A DNA stretch of 64,000 nt, from positions 324,582 to 388,581 of the forward strand of contig CAWUVK010000003.1 of the NCBI GenBank assembly GCA_963926055.1, in the 5' to 3' direction. Below are positions 1-12,301 of this stretch, piece after piece. The stretch's first letter is position 1, and each line of letters opens with the position of its first letter. The notes below the pieces were generated by a model. That model was not told the DNA's origin. It did not search any database and saw only the letters and a program-made list of their open reading frames with translations. This DNA comes from CAJXJP01 sp963926055. GTDB taxonomy: Bacteria > Patescibacteriota > Gracilibacteria > BD1-5 > UBA6164. The translations under genes were made by a program, and so were the position numbers.

Positions 1-773
1 AAAATCGCTTCTTTTACTTGGTTAAAATATTTTAATGGATTAAATCCAGCTATTAAAAATCAAATAAATGGGAGAACTACACAAGCATGGATAAATAATG
101 CTAGGAGTATAACTGCAACAAATGGAAGTAAATCTAACATTGCTTGATACCCATTTTCTACAACTACTTTTGTTACAATAGCAAATACACCAAATGGAGT
201 TAATTTTATAACAAATTCTATAAATTTTAAAATAGCATCGTTGAGAGTAGAAAAAATATTTTTGAGATTTTCTACTTTTTTTGTTTTTCAAAGTGCAAGA
301 ATAGAAATTCATAAAATAATTCATGACATCACAATTTGCATAGCATTAAAATCTACAAATGCAGCAAAAATATTTCCAGGGATTAAATCTTGTAAAAATT
401 GAGCAAATGAAATAGTTTCAACTCAAGCAGAATTAAATTCTATACTATTTCCAAGAGATGAATTCGCTCCAGGCGAGAGGATATTCATAAGTAAAAGAGA
501 CGTTCCAATGGCGAGAGTCGTTGTGAGCATATAATATCAAAATGTTCTCGCTCCGATATTTCAAAGTTTTTTAAAATCTCCTAAACTTAATATAGCAGTG
601 ATAATGGCAAAAAATAATAGAGGTCACAGAAACATTTTTAATGCGGTCATAAATATTTCTCCCATCCATGAGATATACGGTAAAATTTCTGGAATATAAA
701 TCCCAGCTCAAACAGCTAAAAATAAAGAAATAATTACTTGTACTTCTAAACGAAAGAAAATATTTTTTTTCAT
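1..773 (-). CDS. dicarboxylate/amino-acid:cation symporter (DAACS/SDF family), C-terminus cut by window edge
   Basis: Secondary transporter of the GltP/GltT/DctA family, which takes up dicarboxylates or acidic amino acids with Na+ or H+. About 257 residues are present from the ATG at 771-773. The N-terminus begins MKKNIFFRLEVQV, and several hydrophobic membrane helices follow. The family pattern KMFLGPLLFFAIITAIL and the segment GDFKKLGNIGARTFGYYMLT are clear; several of their glycines are TGA codons. Later comes LTPFGVFAIV, also typical of the family. The C-terminal half with the HP2 substrate-binding loop lies outside the window. It is divergent from the secreted-protein gene at 972. The family call is firm; the substrate cannot be told. 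Confidence 0.85.
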
Positions 774-971
774 AATATTTTTTAGTAAATAATTTTCTAT
801 TTTAGGATAACATATTAAAAAAATCTCTGCAAAAATAAAAGCATAATTTTATATAATAAATTAAAGTTATATATAACAGAAAATATATTTTGTAAAAATC
901 AAGTCATTTTTTTTGCTTATAAAAAATAATTATGATATATTAGATATAATAATTTTAATTTTCCTATTACT

Positions 972-3212
972 ATGCCGATAAAAAGATTAGCAATTTGTTT
1001 ATTATTTATTTGTGGAATTATATTTAATTCGCAAGTTTTCGCATGAATAGTTCCTTGAACCATTCAAAAAGCAAGTGGAACATCTTCAGCTTTACAGTGT
1101 AATACTAGTAATTCCACAGCATATAGAACTTCGTATTCTTGTACGGATACAAATACTTGTGCAACTTATGAACTTGATAGATCTGCTTCTTGTGGATGTG
1201 AAAGTTATAAACAAGAAACTGATTATGGTAATTGTTTAAAAACTTGAACACCTACATGTAAAAGTTATGGAACTAAAAATGGTACAACATGTTTAGAAAG
1301 AAATAATGACGCAACATGTAAAGAATATGTAACCCAAAAGGTTCAAAGGTGTACTATGAGATGAAGACCAGGATGATCAGCTAGATGTAATGGTTCATTT
1401 GAAACTACAATATGAGAAAGTTGTGCAGATATTTATGGAATGAGTCCAGCTTGATGTAGTTGGATGTCATCAATTGTTGAAAAACAAACTTGATCATGTA
1501 AATCATACAACAATGATGCAACTTGTAAAAGATATAATCAAGTAACTGATTATGGAAACTGTACGAGCTATAATGATGCTCCTTGTATTCAATATGGAAC
1601 TAAAAATTCTACAACTTGTGCGCAATATAATCAATGTAGATCCTCTTCACATAGTTGTGAAACGTATGAAACTACTCCTAGTTTTTCAACTTCTACGTAT
1701 AAAAATATGGAACCAAATGATGCAAGACCTACATTGTCATCATTATATAATTTACCAAATGGTTATACATATTATAACAATGAAGGAAATAACTCTTGTT
1801 ATGTTGCTGTAAATGGAAGTGATCATAATTCTGCTAGTTGAAATACTCAAACAAAATGTAGTACGACTAATTCGTACTATTATTCATCTACCTGAAGTAA
1901 TGGGAGTTGTAATGTAAGTAGCGCAAAAAATTATCTCATTACTTCGTATGATCAAACATGATATGTAAAAACTGCTACTCCAGGAATAACGCAAAATAAA
2001 TGTAGCGTTGAATGAAGAATAGCTGTAAAAGATACTGTTTGACCAAGTGTGACTGTAACTTCAAAAAACTTTACAAATGATACAACAAAATGGTGTAATT
2101 TAGAAAAATATAAATGAACATGAGCAGAGCGAGATTTTCCAATTTATGGAAGCGATAAAAGTCCAACAACTCAAGGGTGTGAATACTATAAAAATTTATC
2201 TACTTTTACAGGAAATAATCCAGATTTAATTTCAGACTTAGAAATTACTATTTCTGATAATTCTGCTATTTCAAAAGTAAATATAGAACTTTGAATTTGT
2301 AGTACAAATATTTCACTTACTACAGATTTATCAAAATTAGAAAATAATTGAAATGGAGTAAAAAATAATGTTCAATCATTAACATTATTTGGACATAAAG
2401 CATCATCATATGCTTGAGATTCTATTGCTTCTTTAAAAACATTATTTAAAGTTGATAGATTAGATGATTGTTTAGCAAATGGTCGTAATTACGTTAAAGT
2501 AACAGCAAAAGATAATGCTCGTAATACAAATAATGTAAAAATATTAGATACAAACACAAATATATATTCTACTGCGACTACACAATTTATAAATATTGAT
2601 AATTTAGGTGTAAGTTTTGGAGTAGATGTAGAATCTAACCCTCCATCTAAATCGACTTGGTATGATAAAACAGTCAGTGGGAAATTTAAATTTGAAGATT
2701 TAACTGATTCATGAGATACTATATGTAAAGTATACGAAAAAGGAACAAAAAAAACTTGTACAGGAAAACCAAATAACTCATATTGGGTATCTCCAAGTTG
2801 AATAAATCCAAATACTTGAGTACATAATATATATACATGTGATGGGGAACCACTATCTGTAAATGGATGTGATTGGACTTGTGATACAGGATTTGAGAAA
2901 AAAGATGAAAAATGTGTTCCGATAATAAGTGAAACTACTTGTTGGACGCTTTGAATTTCTCGTTTAGGATTCGATACAACTCTTTGTAATTATACTCCAA
3001 TTTATTCGTGGCATACAAAAAAAGATTCAGTTTGTAATGGAAGTTTTTACATGCAATCTTCTGTATGTAAAGACCAATATGGAATATTAGCATCAAATGA
3101 TATGTGTAAAGATCCTGAACCAACTACTACTGTTCCATGTTCACTTGAAAAACAATGATTTGCAATTGGACGTGATACAATTTGAGATAACTCTAAAACT
3201 ATTTGAAAATAA
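972..3212 (+). CDS. Cys-rich secreted protein, unknown function
   Basis: 746 residues starting MPIKRLAICLLFICG, a signal peptide ending near VFA at residue 24. Residues 30-330 are dense in Cys, Asn, Thr, Ser and Tyr, with recurring short units such as TCKSYG, DYGNCxxY and TCxxY that suggest a disulfide-stabilised repeat fold. The second half is richer in Asp, Lys and Val and looks like Ig-type beta domains (KDTVGPSVTV, RNYVKVTAKDNARN), followed by another Cys-rich stretch near CDWTCDTGFEKK. There are many TGA glycines. The next gene starts 10 bases downstream, so co-transcription is likely. I do not recognise the family; a surface or adhesive role is inferred from export and repeats. Confidence 0.8.
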
Positions 3213-3222
3213 TTAATACACT

Positions 3223-3621
3223 ATGAATAAAAAAATGAAAATAATTATTATCTCAGCAGCAATTGTTACGATAATAATCGTTACAATTATTTGAATTTTT
3301 CTATCAAAAAATGAGGTTTCAATGTTAGATCAACCTCATAGTGATGAAAAAACTCAAATAGTTTCTAGAGAATTTGATGATGAATGAAGTTTAAACCATA
3401 TTATGCAATATGATTGTGCATCATTACAAAAAAAAGATTCTCAAGTATACTGTGAAGAAAAACAACAAAAATTATACGATTTTTATGCTCCGCTCAAATG
3501 GGAAATAATCCAACCACAATTAACTCAAAAACAATTAGAAGGTTTTTATTGTGATTTACTCAGCGATCCAGAGGATAAAAAATGTAAAGATGCAATATTT
3601 TTACACATGGGGCAAAAGTAA
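3223..3621 (+). CDS. small membrane-anchored protein, unknown
   Basis: 132 residues with one N-terminal membrane segment (about residues 4-26, IIIISAAIVTIIIVTIIGIF) and a short soluble domain predicted outside the cell. Two glycines, at codons 24 and 53, are TGA. The soluble part contains three Cys residues (DCAS, YCEE, FYCDL, KKCKD region) and is rich in Gln and Lys. It follows the Cys-rich secreted protein by 10 bases and a strong terminator hairpin begins at its stop codon, so the two genes form a short operon. No family recognised. Confidence 0.7.
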
Positions 3622-3645
3622 GTTATTTTTAACTTACTTTTTTCT
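3614..3645 (+). terminator. Rho-independent terminator
   Basis: AAGTAAGTT and AACTTACTT form a hairpin with an ATTTTT-side loop, followed by a T run. It overlaps the stop codon of the 3223-3621 gene and ends the 972-3621 operon. Confidence 0.75.
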
Positions 3646-3711
3646 GTATTTTTTTGACCTGATAAAAAAAATCTGATATTATTTAATAGATTATTTCTTA
3701 AAATATTTTTC

Positions 3712-6700
3712 ATGAAAAAATATTTATATTATATTTTCATTTTACTAGGAATTATTTTCTTATTCAAATGAAATACTTTTGCAGAAGCTATCATCAAACA
3801 AGCTTCAGGTATCAAAGATGATATCATTAATTATGAATTAAAATGGTGTCCAGCTCATAAATCTTTAATACAAAATGATTTTAGTTCTCAAAATTGTTAT
3901 TACTGAAAATTTCAACTCGATTGAAACTCTGCACTTTTATGAGTAAAATGAGTAACTGGTTCGACATTGATAGAAAACTTTACAAATAATATTACTGCAT
4001 TTAAATTTCAAGCGGAATGAAAAATAGATGTAAAATTATGGGCAAAGGATAATGCTGAAAATCTCACTGTTAAAAGTTTATCTTACATGATAGATAAAAC
4101 TCCACCTCAATTAGGTGAAATGAAATTTTCAGAAAATTCTCCATATATTTCAGTTGAAGATAGAGATGAAAAAAAATATGCTGTAAAAATAAAAGCAGCT
4201 ATTTCTGAATATTTTGGTTTTAATGAATTTCCAACTTTAGATGACTATATTGATATTCCTGGAATAAAAACAAAGGAAATAACTCAAATGAAAACTATTC
4301 GTTATAAAAAAGATAATGTTACTAGTAATGATAATTTAACCATTACACTTCCAACTCTAACAGATTCTTGAGATAAATTAGTATCTGGAAATGTATCTGG
4401 TTTACAAAGAGTTGAGTTATTAATGAATAATAAAGTATTAAAAACTTATACAAACTTAAAAAATTGAGCAAATACATTTACTATTCAACCAAAGGTTATA
4501 TTTAATTTATCAGAAAATTCTGGAGAATATGTTATTTTAAGAACTTATGATAATGCTTCAAATACTGCGGATCATGTATTTTATGCTTATAGAGATGAAA
4601 CGAAACCATTGGTAAAAGATACTGATGGTACATTTGAAATGGATTTCAGATTCACTTGAGATAATTATAATATTGTTTCTCAAGGTTCTGGGCTTTCTCC
4701 TTTTACACTTGCAACTGATAAAGCAACTATTTCATATAATTGGTGAGATAAAAATACTCACATGGCAGATATTATTATGAAAATTGAAAAAGATAAAGAT
4801 ATTGCATCAAAAAATAATTATATCTTAAATGAGGATGAAACAAAAAATCATGATACAACAGAAATAGAACTTACAGATGTAGATTTAGATTTATTTAATC
4901 CTGCTTCATGAAAAAATTTTAGAGTATATTCAGTTGAATTTGAAACTCCAGGAATTGCTTGAAATCAAATTTGTGATACGGTGGGGAACTGTATAGATTG
5001 AGTAAAGATTTTATCACAAATTAGAACTATTGCTGGTGATATTTCGCCAGAAACTTCTACACTTCTAGTGAAAACTCCAAATGAAGCATTTGCCGATAAC
5101 GATTCTAAATATAGTTTTTCTCTAAATCTAAAAGATAAATATTGAAATTCGATTAGAGAGGTATTAAACGAATCAGAAAATGTCAAAACAAACCTATACA
5201 CATTTAATTTTAAAAATGGTTTAACTCAAAAACTCGCTGATAATTTTAATCAATCAAAAATTGATAATCCAGTATCTATTCAATCAAATTGAGTTAATGA
5301 GATTGAAGATAATGAAATTAATGCAAATACTCCAAAAGTTACATTTAAAGAAAAATCTATTTCAAGTAACGGTATAATAGATTTTGATATTTTATCTTTT
5401 GTTCCGACGCATGGAGCATATCCATTCCTAAAAGATGATGCAATCTTTGCTTTTAAAGAAACTCAATGATCTTTAACATATAATTCTGATCTTACATACG
5501 ATTTTGATAAACAAAGTGCTAAATCAACTTCTGATTATAGCTTAGCATATGGAAATACTTCAACTATAGAAATCACTGCAAATTTAGAAGAAAAAGCAAA
5601 TGATAAATATAATATGTTTATTCCAGCGACTTATTGAAAAGTAACAAATAAGTTTTGAAATACAGTTGCAAATAATTATCAAGAATCATTTTTCAAAGAT
5701 ATAAAAGATGATAAAAAACTTCAATTAGAATTTGCTTCTCCAGTACTCTACCATGCAGAAAATTTTAATATTCTCAGAGATGGGATTGATTCAAATCATA
5801 ATAAAGTAGTAGAAGAATACAGTGAAAAAATAAATTCTATCAAATATAGAGATAAGTATTTTGATATTGATAACCAAAATATAGAATCTCCTAAAGTAGA
5901 TTTTTATGTAAACTGATGAGATAGAAATGAAATGTCTAATAATCAACTTTTCAATAATTCTGGAAAATATAGTGCAAAATATGAAGCAAAAGAATGACAG
6001 GACTTCAGTAAATGGTGATATGTATCATATCTAATATATAATATTGGATCAAAAGAAATAATGCTTCCAGCTATTTCAAGATGAATTAAACCAGATAGTT
6101 CAAATAGACTTCAATCATCTGCTTATTTTCCAAGCAATGTTACAGAAGATGAAGATGCAGGAACTAGTTTCCTTACAAATGACTTAGCTATTGATGGGCT
6201 TGTAAATAATATAGATGGATGAGCTACAAGTGATGTTGATACACAACTTGGTCTCGTTTCTCTTGATTTAGAAAGACCATACACAAGAGCTTGATTACTC
6301 GAAAATGTAAAAAAGAAAATATTTGAAATAAATAATAGACAAGATAGGTGGTGTACAATAAATTCAATAGATGTGAATTATGAAAATACTGATGAATGTA
6401 CATTTACTGTTGAATGAGAAAAAATAACATTTATAGAATGAAATGTAAAAATACTTTGAGGAACACTAAATTCTAAAAGATCAATTATAGTCAGAGGTGG
6501 TTCAATTGAAATTATTTGAAATATTTCTACGAAAGATAGTAATGGCCAATTATTTCTAGCATCAATTTCAAATGATTGATTAGAAAATATCACATTGGGA
6601 AATGATGAAGAGATAAGAGATTCTAATAAAAAAGGTTGGATTTCAATTGATCAAAAAGTTACTAATGTAGATGCATTTATACTTGCTCAATGACCACTTG

Positions 6701-7167
6701 TTTCAAGTAATTTCGAAAAAATTGTAACAAATTATAGTAGAGATGATCAACTACTCAATCAATTACATATTTACGGTTCAGTATTTAGTTTAAATACAAT
6801 TGGTGGGTCAAAAGCATGAAAATGTCCATATATAGAACAATGAGATTGTGAAGCTTGATCAGATGAATCAAAAGTATATGATTTATCTTTCTTAAGAAGA
6901 TATACACTCATAGATTGAGCAACCGTAGGTTATGATGATTCTAAAATTCCATATAATCCTGATTTTAATTCAGATTGATTTTGATGAGTTTTAGGTTCAT
7001 GAGGTTGTGAATATTTTAAAGATCCAGTTGCAAGTGCTGATTCAGCTGTAGGTTGTAATGAAGATTTAAGAATTCCAGAAAAACCAAATCATTGGACTGC
7101 TCCAGTGATAATCCAAAGAGATCAAACATGGTCTATGAATCCTACATATTTTTCAAAAGAAGATTAA
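3712..7167 (+). CDS. large secreted surface protein (1151 aa), unknown function
   Basis: 1151 residues. It starts MKKYLYYIFILLGIIFLFKG, a signal peptide cleaved near TFA-EA. The mature protein reads as a chain of beta-sandwich-like units; residues near 90-135 (VTGSTLIENF, LTVKSLSYMIDKTPP) look like bacterial Ig/cadherin-type domains that mention a 'tensional' DKTPP turn, and similar DETKPLV turns recur. Near residues 880-980 a stretch of short beta strands (VEGEKITFIEGNVKILGG, RSIIVRGGSIEIIGNIST) resembles a right-handed beta-helix. There are few Cys residues, and dozens of glycines are TGA codons. The next secreted genes follow closely, suggesting a surface-protein operon. The family is not recognised; architecture is inferred from composition. 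Confidence 0.8.
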
Positions 7168-7184
7168 TTTCTTCTTTTGAAAAA
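7149..7184 (+). other. long hairpin at the 3' end of the 1151-aa gene
   Basis: A 14-bp inverted repeat (TTTTTCAAAAGAAG / CTTCTTTTGAAAAA) with an 8-base AT loop spans the stop codon. It lacks a following T tract, so it may be an RNA-stability or processing element rather than a classic terminator. Confidence 0.45.
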
Positions 7185-7211
7185 TAAAATATTTATTTAA
7201 AAATTTTTATT

Positions 7212-7934
7212 ATGTGAAAACAAAAAATATATAAATCTCTTTTTTCAATATTGCTTACGGGTATATGTGTAACAGCTGTTACATATGCAGCAAGTGTAAG
7301 TTATATTAAAGATGGGGAAGTACTTACTGAAGCATATATGACAAGCCTTGTATCAGCACTTAATGGGAAAGCTAATCTAAGTGAAGTTTATACAAAAGCT
7401 CAAGTAGATGCAAAAATTCCTAACTGTCCAGACGGACAATTTATAACAGCTAATTGAACAAGTTTTAGTTGTGTTGGAGCAGTTGTAACTCCACCACCTC
7501 CAGCAAATAAAATAAATGGTTCTTGTGGAAATTCTCAAAACCAATCTTTCACTTCAAGACCAACATCTGGATTATGTAATTCAGGAAGTTTAGTTTGGGC
7601 TGATAATACTGGCACAGATGGTACATATAATTGGCAATGTTTAGGAAAAGATGGAGGTGGAAATGCATCTTGTTCTGCTCCTAAATTTACATGTTCTCCA
7701 AAAACATTTAATATCTATTCATTTGGTGCACAAAAAGAATATAGTCTTACATATTGAAATTTATGAGATAATAAATCTTCTAGTGGCCACGAATATGGTT
7801 GTGAATATTATCCAAGTCGTTTTGAAGCATCAAGACCATGATCACAAGAAATAAATTATACGTTTACTTGTACATCATCAGGTTGGATTAAAGAAGAATT
7901 AAAATGACCTTGTACGGATGCTATGTATAGATAA
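7212..7934 (+). CDS. secreted protein with N-terminal coil module, unknown
   Basis: 240 residues; the second codon is TGA (M-G-K-Q-K). The signal peptide runs to about VTYAA. It is followed by the module YIKDGEVLTEAYMTSL, then LNGKANLSEVYTKAQVDAKI, an amphipathic stretch resembling tail-fibre-like trimeric stems. The rest is Cys-containing and low complexity (CSCVGAVV-PPPP, NGSCGNSQNQSF, QCLGKDGGGNASC). The same layout recurs in the next gene (7954) and in 56207-57214. It lies 44 bases after the 1151-residue protein gene and 19 bases before the next. Function unknown; surface or secreted fibre-like role inferred. Confidence 0.75.
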
Positions 7935-7953
7935 TAAATATTAAAATAAAAAT

Positions 7954-8817
7954 ATGAAAAAAACAATTTTAAAAACTCTGTTTTCCACATTACTTACATG
8001 AGTAATTGTTACTGGAACTGTATTTGCTTTTACTAATACTGTTCCATATAAACAAGATAATCAAGTAGTGTCAGCTGCAGAATGGAATACTATTAAAACA
8101 ACTATTGATAATTTAAAAAATAGTGTAAATTTAAGTAATTATTTTACGAAAGCAGAATCAACAAATAAATTTATTGATGCTGGAGATCTCACAGCCTGTA
8201 AAACTTGAGAAGTCTCTAAAATGACAGCTACTGGTTTTATTTGTGTAGCAGATCAAAAATGAAGTTCAATGCCAAATCTACCATCATGTACAAGCAGTCA
8301 GTATCTTACAACTCAAAATGGAAATTTTGTTTGTAAAACACTTCCAGCTGGATCATGAGGATCATCGCTCACAGCATGTCCTCCACATAAAGTTCATGTG
8401 CATGATGATTCTTGAAATTCAGATGAATATTTATCATATGTTAGATGTATCCCAAGAAATGGTAAAGTAACTATTCAACTCCCTCATATTTTAGATGATT
8501 ATTGAGATGATGAAAGAGATGAATGGTATATGAAAAATGATATCAATTTAGCGAAAACAGTATGTAAACAATTTGGTTTAGTTTATGAAAATCATACTTC
8601 TCAAAATTATAATGCAAGTAAACATATTAAAATTAAAAATGATCGTTTTATACCATATGCTCAGGATTGAGGTAATTTATCAACTATTTTATCAAACGTT
8701 ACATGTGCTGTAGGTACAGTCGATACAAGAACTAAATTTTTCTGATGAACTACTTCTGGAGGTTCTGGTTGAGGTTGAAGAGGAGGTAATCCAACTCCAA
8801 AATATGATATGAAATAA
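7954..8817 (+). CDS. secreted protein with N-terminal coil module, unknown (paralogous layout to 7212-7934)
   Basis: 287 residues. Signal peptide MKKTILKTLFSTLLTGVIVTG ends near VFAF. Then come PYKQDNQVVSAAEWNTIKTT, LKNSVNLSNYFTKAES and a Cys-bearing C-terminal domain (LTACPPHKVHVHDDS, YVRCIPRNGKV, TVCKQFGLVYENH). The C-terminus is Gly-rich (GGSGGGGRGGN, several glycines TGA). The N-terminal block matches the start of the preceding gene in pattern (an E-x-W/Y-x-x-x-I stem followed by YxTKA). It ends at a bidirectional terminator shared with the converging VirB4 gene. Family not recognised. Confidence 0.75.
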
Positions 8818-8845
8818 AAAAAATCCCAAAAGGGATTTTTTTTAT
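8818..8845. terminator. bidirectional terminator between convergent genes
   Basis: AAATCCC / GGGATTT hairpin flanked by A and T runs on both sides, between the secreted-protein gene (plus) and the VirB4-like gene (minus). Confidence 0.75.
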
Positions 8846-8854
8846 TTCAAAATT

Positions 8855-10720
8855 TTATCTGTTTGGGTCAGTTGTAACTACTTGTTCTTCGTAATAACTT
8901 GCAACAACTTGAATTCAAACATGCTCAGTACCAGCAAAGAAAAGTCATTGTCCAACAGCAGCATTAAGTAAAATATATTTTTCTTGTTCTGTAAGTTTAA
9001 ATACATTTTGTAATACATCAATCGATGCACTTGATTGTTTAAGCAATAATTGCATAGAAGAATTCGTTACTATCGGCTTCCCATAAGGACTTGAAACAAA
9101 ATCTTCAACATCTTGAGTGATTGTAGTAATTCATAAATTATATTTTCTCGCTCTTTTTACAAGTCAGTATAAGAATTTAGCTGAATCATCATGTTGCATA
9201 ATATTCCAAGCTTCATCAACCACTAATAACCTTTTTTTATTACTTGATTTTACTTTATTCCACATGTAATTTAAAATTACATACATTGCAATCGGTCTCA
9301 ACATATCATCTAAATCTCTCACAGAAAAAACTTGTAATCATTCTTTGAGATCAATATTTGTGTGTTGAGAAAAAATTCCTGAAAATATTCACGTCGTAAA
9401 TTTTTGAATACGCGTCACAAGCGATTTTGCTCCATCCATAGTATCTAAAACATCTTCTAAGTCACTCATTATTGGTATTTGTTTTCCTAATATTGAATCA
9501 TCATCAAATGTAATACCTTTAAGACTATAAGCAGTAATAATAGCTTTTTCCATAATAGCTTCTTCTTCCGCTGTCATTTTTCCAAGCATTAAATTCATCA
9601 AACCGAGTAAATTTATTACTCATGTTCTAAGTAAATCTCAAGGTTTTTCGTTTTGATCTTTTAATGCCAGTGGGAGATCAAAAGGATTAATTCTTTGATT
9701 TGAATTTAAACTTACATCTAAATAACTTCCTCATACTTGATTAATTAAAGCTTGATATTCATTTTCTGGATCGATAACAATCACGTCAGTTCACATCATA
9801 AGCGTTCTAAGAATTTCGAGTTTTACAGCAAATGATTTCCCTGAACCTGATTTGGCAAATACACACATATTTGCATTTTCAGATTTAAATCTATCAAATA
9901 AAATCAATGAATTATTATGTGTATTTATTCAATATAATATCCCATCATCATGACTTAAAGTACTTGAAGAAAATGGAAAAGTAGTAGAAACTCAACCTGT
10001 TGACATATTTCTATACACGCCTAATTCGTCTCTACAAAATGGTCCTGTTGTGATAAATCCTTGTTCAGCTCTGAGAAAACTTTGTTTTTGTAATACATTT
10101 CTTCCTCATAGAATAGTTTCTATATCTCTTCAAATTTTATTTAATTTTTCATCACTTTCAGCATAAATAGTTATATACAATGAAAGGTGAAAATATTTTT
10201 CTTCTCAACGTGTTAATTTATGTCTAAGTTCTTCTACATCTTGAATTTGTGCTTCGATTGCAGGATCATTTACTAAACCTTTTTCAGCATTAATCGATCT
10301 TTCTGAATGTAATTGAGTCAGTCTTTTTTTCAGAAATTTTTGTATTTCACCTGAATCACTCGGATATATATATAAGCTCATATCAAATTTCACATCCCAA
10401 TTAATAATAGGAGAAAGCCAGTTTCATTCTAAAAATGTTGGATAAGCAAAAACAAAAAAAGTACGAGCCAGTGTATCATTGACTTGTATTTTATTTGGCC
10501 AAATTTTCATATATGCTGGAGAAATAGCATCTTTTACGTATGCAAGAGCTTCATTATATTCTTTTTGTGTTTCTAATAATTGTTTTTCTTCATTTTTATC
10601 AACTGTTGTTTTTTTTGTTTTTGAAATTGTTTTTTTCTCTGCATGTTTCACTATATAATGGCTCACATCTCATGAAATTTTTTTATCTACCAGTATTTTT
10701 AATTTTTCTTGATTTGACAC
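8855..10720 (-). CDS. VirB4/TraC-like secretion ATPase
   Basis: 621 residues. In type IV secretion and conjugation systems VirB4 is the conserved inner-membrane-associated ATPase. Walker A (KSGSGKSF) lies near residue 292 and Walker B (RLLVVDEAWNIM) near residue 498. ITTITQDVEDFVSSPYGKPI and TNSSMQLLLKQS are typical of the C-terminal RecA-like domain, and ISPAYMKIWPNKIQVNDTL resembles the N-terminal CagE/TrbE part. There is no ATG; I take the GTG at 10718-10720 because an in-frame TAA lies just upstream and an internal GTG at 10666 would lose 18 conserved-looking residues. No VirB3, VirB6 or VirB8 is nearby. Other uses, such as DNA uptake or a pilus-linked ATPase, are possible. Confidence 0.9.
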
Positions 10721-10828
10721 GTATCTACAAATAATGGAATAATTTTATGTATTTTACTTCAACAAGTACCATTGTAAAGAGAAATTCTTTTTTTGTACTG
10801 TACTATTTTTAATTATTTGTTGTAAATA

Positions 10829-10860
10829 AAAAAAACGATAGTTATATATCGTTTTTTTTA
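10829..10860. terminator. terminator for the PP2C gene
   Basis: ACGATA / TATCGT stem with flanking A7 and T8 runs, directly after the stop codon of the minus-strand gene 10858-12057. Confidence 0.7.
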
Positions 10861-12057
10861 CCATTTCCGTTCTGTTAAAAATTGATCCGGTATTTCTGCG
10901 TCAAAATCATGAGCTATATCAAATTCTTCCCCTTTATAGTGAACCGTAGCGAGAGTTACATCATCAAATTGAGCATGTTTATATCACATAAATTTAGATA
11001 ATTCTATCGTAATATTATTAAATACACTACGAGAAGATTTATAGTTTTTATTTGCAAGATTCGGTGCTTTTTCAATTGCTTCGACTAATCTATCTTCTCC
11101 AAACATTTGTTCGTTCCCATTTTTTGCTGGTTGATTTATTGCTTCTGTAATACCATCAGAATATAAAACTATTATATCATTTTCTTCGAATTGGATTTCT
11201 TTTTCTTTGAGTAATTTTGAACAATCTTTAATCATTCCAAGTGCTACTCAACCAGATTTAATTCTATAACATTTTTTTTGTTTATGTTTATAAATCATTA
11301 AATATTCATGTCAGGCACCCGTCATAAATAATCTTTTTTCTTTTTCATCCCAACGGACCATTAGTAAACTCATGAGTAAATTTGCCTTTACTCTTGGCTT
11401 TAATATTTCATTTGTTTTGGCTAATATTGTATGTCAGTGTTTAAATACTTTTGCAAAACCACTAATGAGCGCGTTTACCATAATCATGATAAATCCAGCT
11501 CAAACCCCATGACCGGTTGCATCTCAAACATAAATATAATAATTATCTTCCACTTGAATAATATCAAATGAATCTCATCCAATTTCTCAAGCTGGTTTTG
11601 ATTGCATGATTATATCTAAAGAGGGAACTTTTGTTAATTTTTTTGTTAACATTTTTCCTTGAATTTCTTTTCAAAGATCTACTTCAGATCTAATTTCTTT
11701 TCCGTGTAAAAATTCAGATTTGATGTTTTTCAGAGTATTGAGTGTTTTTCAGAAAAATTTTAATACAAAATTTAAATTTGGATTCCATGATTTTTTAAAC
11801 TGGATATCATTATTTTTAAATTCTCATAAATAAAACTTTTTTATAGTTGTTTCAAGTGTTTTTATAGGTTCATAAAAAAACTTGTTAATAGCAGCCATTA
11901 ACACTAAAAATTCTATAACTACAATTGTAGCTAAAATCATATACATAGTTGTTGTATTTACTTTGAGAATATCTTCTCAAAACAAGAAAAATAGGAGTAT
12001 ATTTCCTATTAATACTAATATAACTATTGTCTGAAAGAGGGTATAAAATGGATTCAT
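10858..12057 (-). CDS. membrane-anchored SpoIIE/RsbU-type PP2C phosphatase
   Basis: 399 residues. Two N-terminal membrane helices (about residues 8-27 and 36-58), a short linker that may be HAMP-like, then a SpoIIE-type serine phosphatase domain from about residue 145 to the end. Metal-binding motifs are visible: GGDSFDI, VGDATGHGV and YSDGITEA, with QFDDVTLAT near the C-terminus. Two of the motif glycines are TGA, which supports UGA=Gly. Such enzymes usually dephosphorylate anti-sigma-antagonist proteins in partner-switching pathways. No anti-sigma factor or antagonist is adjacent. A second member of the family sits inside the pilus operon at 22198-24099. Confidence 0.9.
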
Positions 12058-12301
12058 AATTACGATATTTATAATTTTAGAATGTATCTTTTATATAAAA
12101 TACCATAGTTTTAAAATTAATGCAAAAGATATGATTTATTTTCATGTTTTTAACACAATAAAATAACTTAGTTTGAATTTAGTCTTTTGCTCAATATAAT
12201 CTTATATATAGTAAAAGTTTTTCAAAAGACGTTTTGCTTATTTTAAAGGAAAAGAACTGTATACAAAAATAGAACATATAATTTAATTAAGATTTAAAAT
12301 A

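Noticed and set aside
972..8817. Pseudogenes or frameshifts because reading frames break at many TGA codons.
   Set aside because: Frames continue through TGA with conserved glycines in motif positions across unrelated genes; this is recoding, not decay.
10540..10734. Plus-strand hydrophobic open frame opposite the start of the VirB4-like gene.
   Set aside because: Shadow of the Lys/Glu-rich minus-strand sequence; no signal or conservation.
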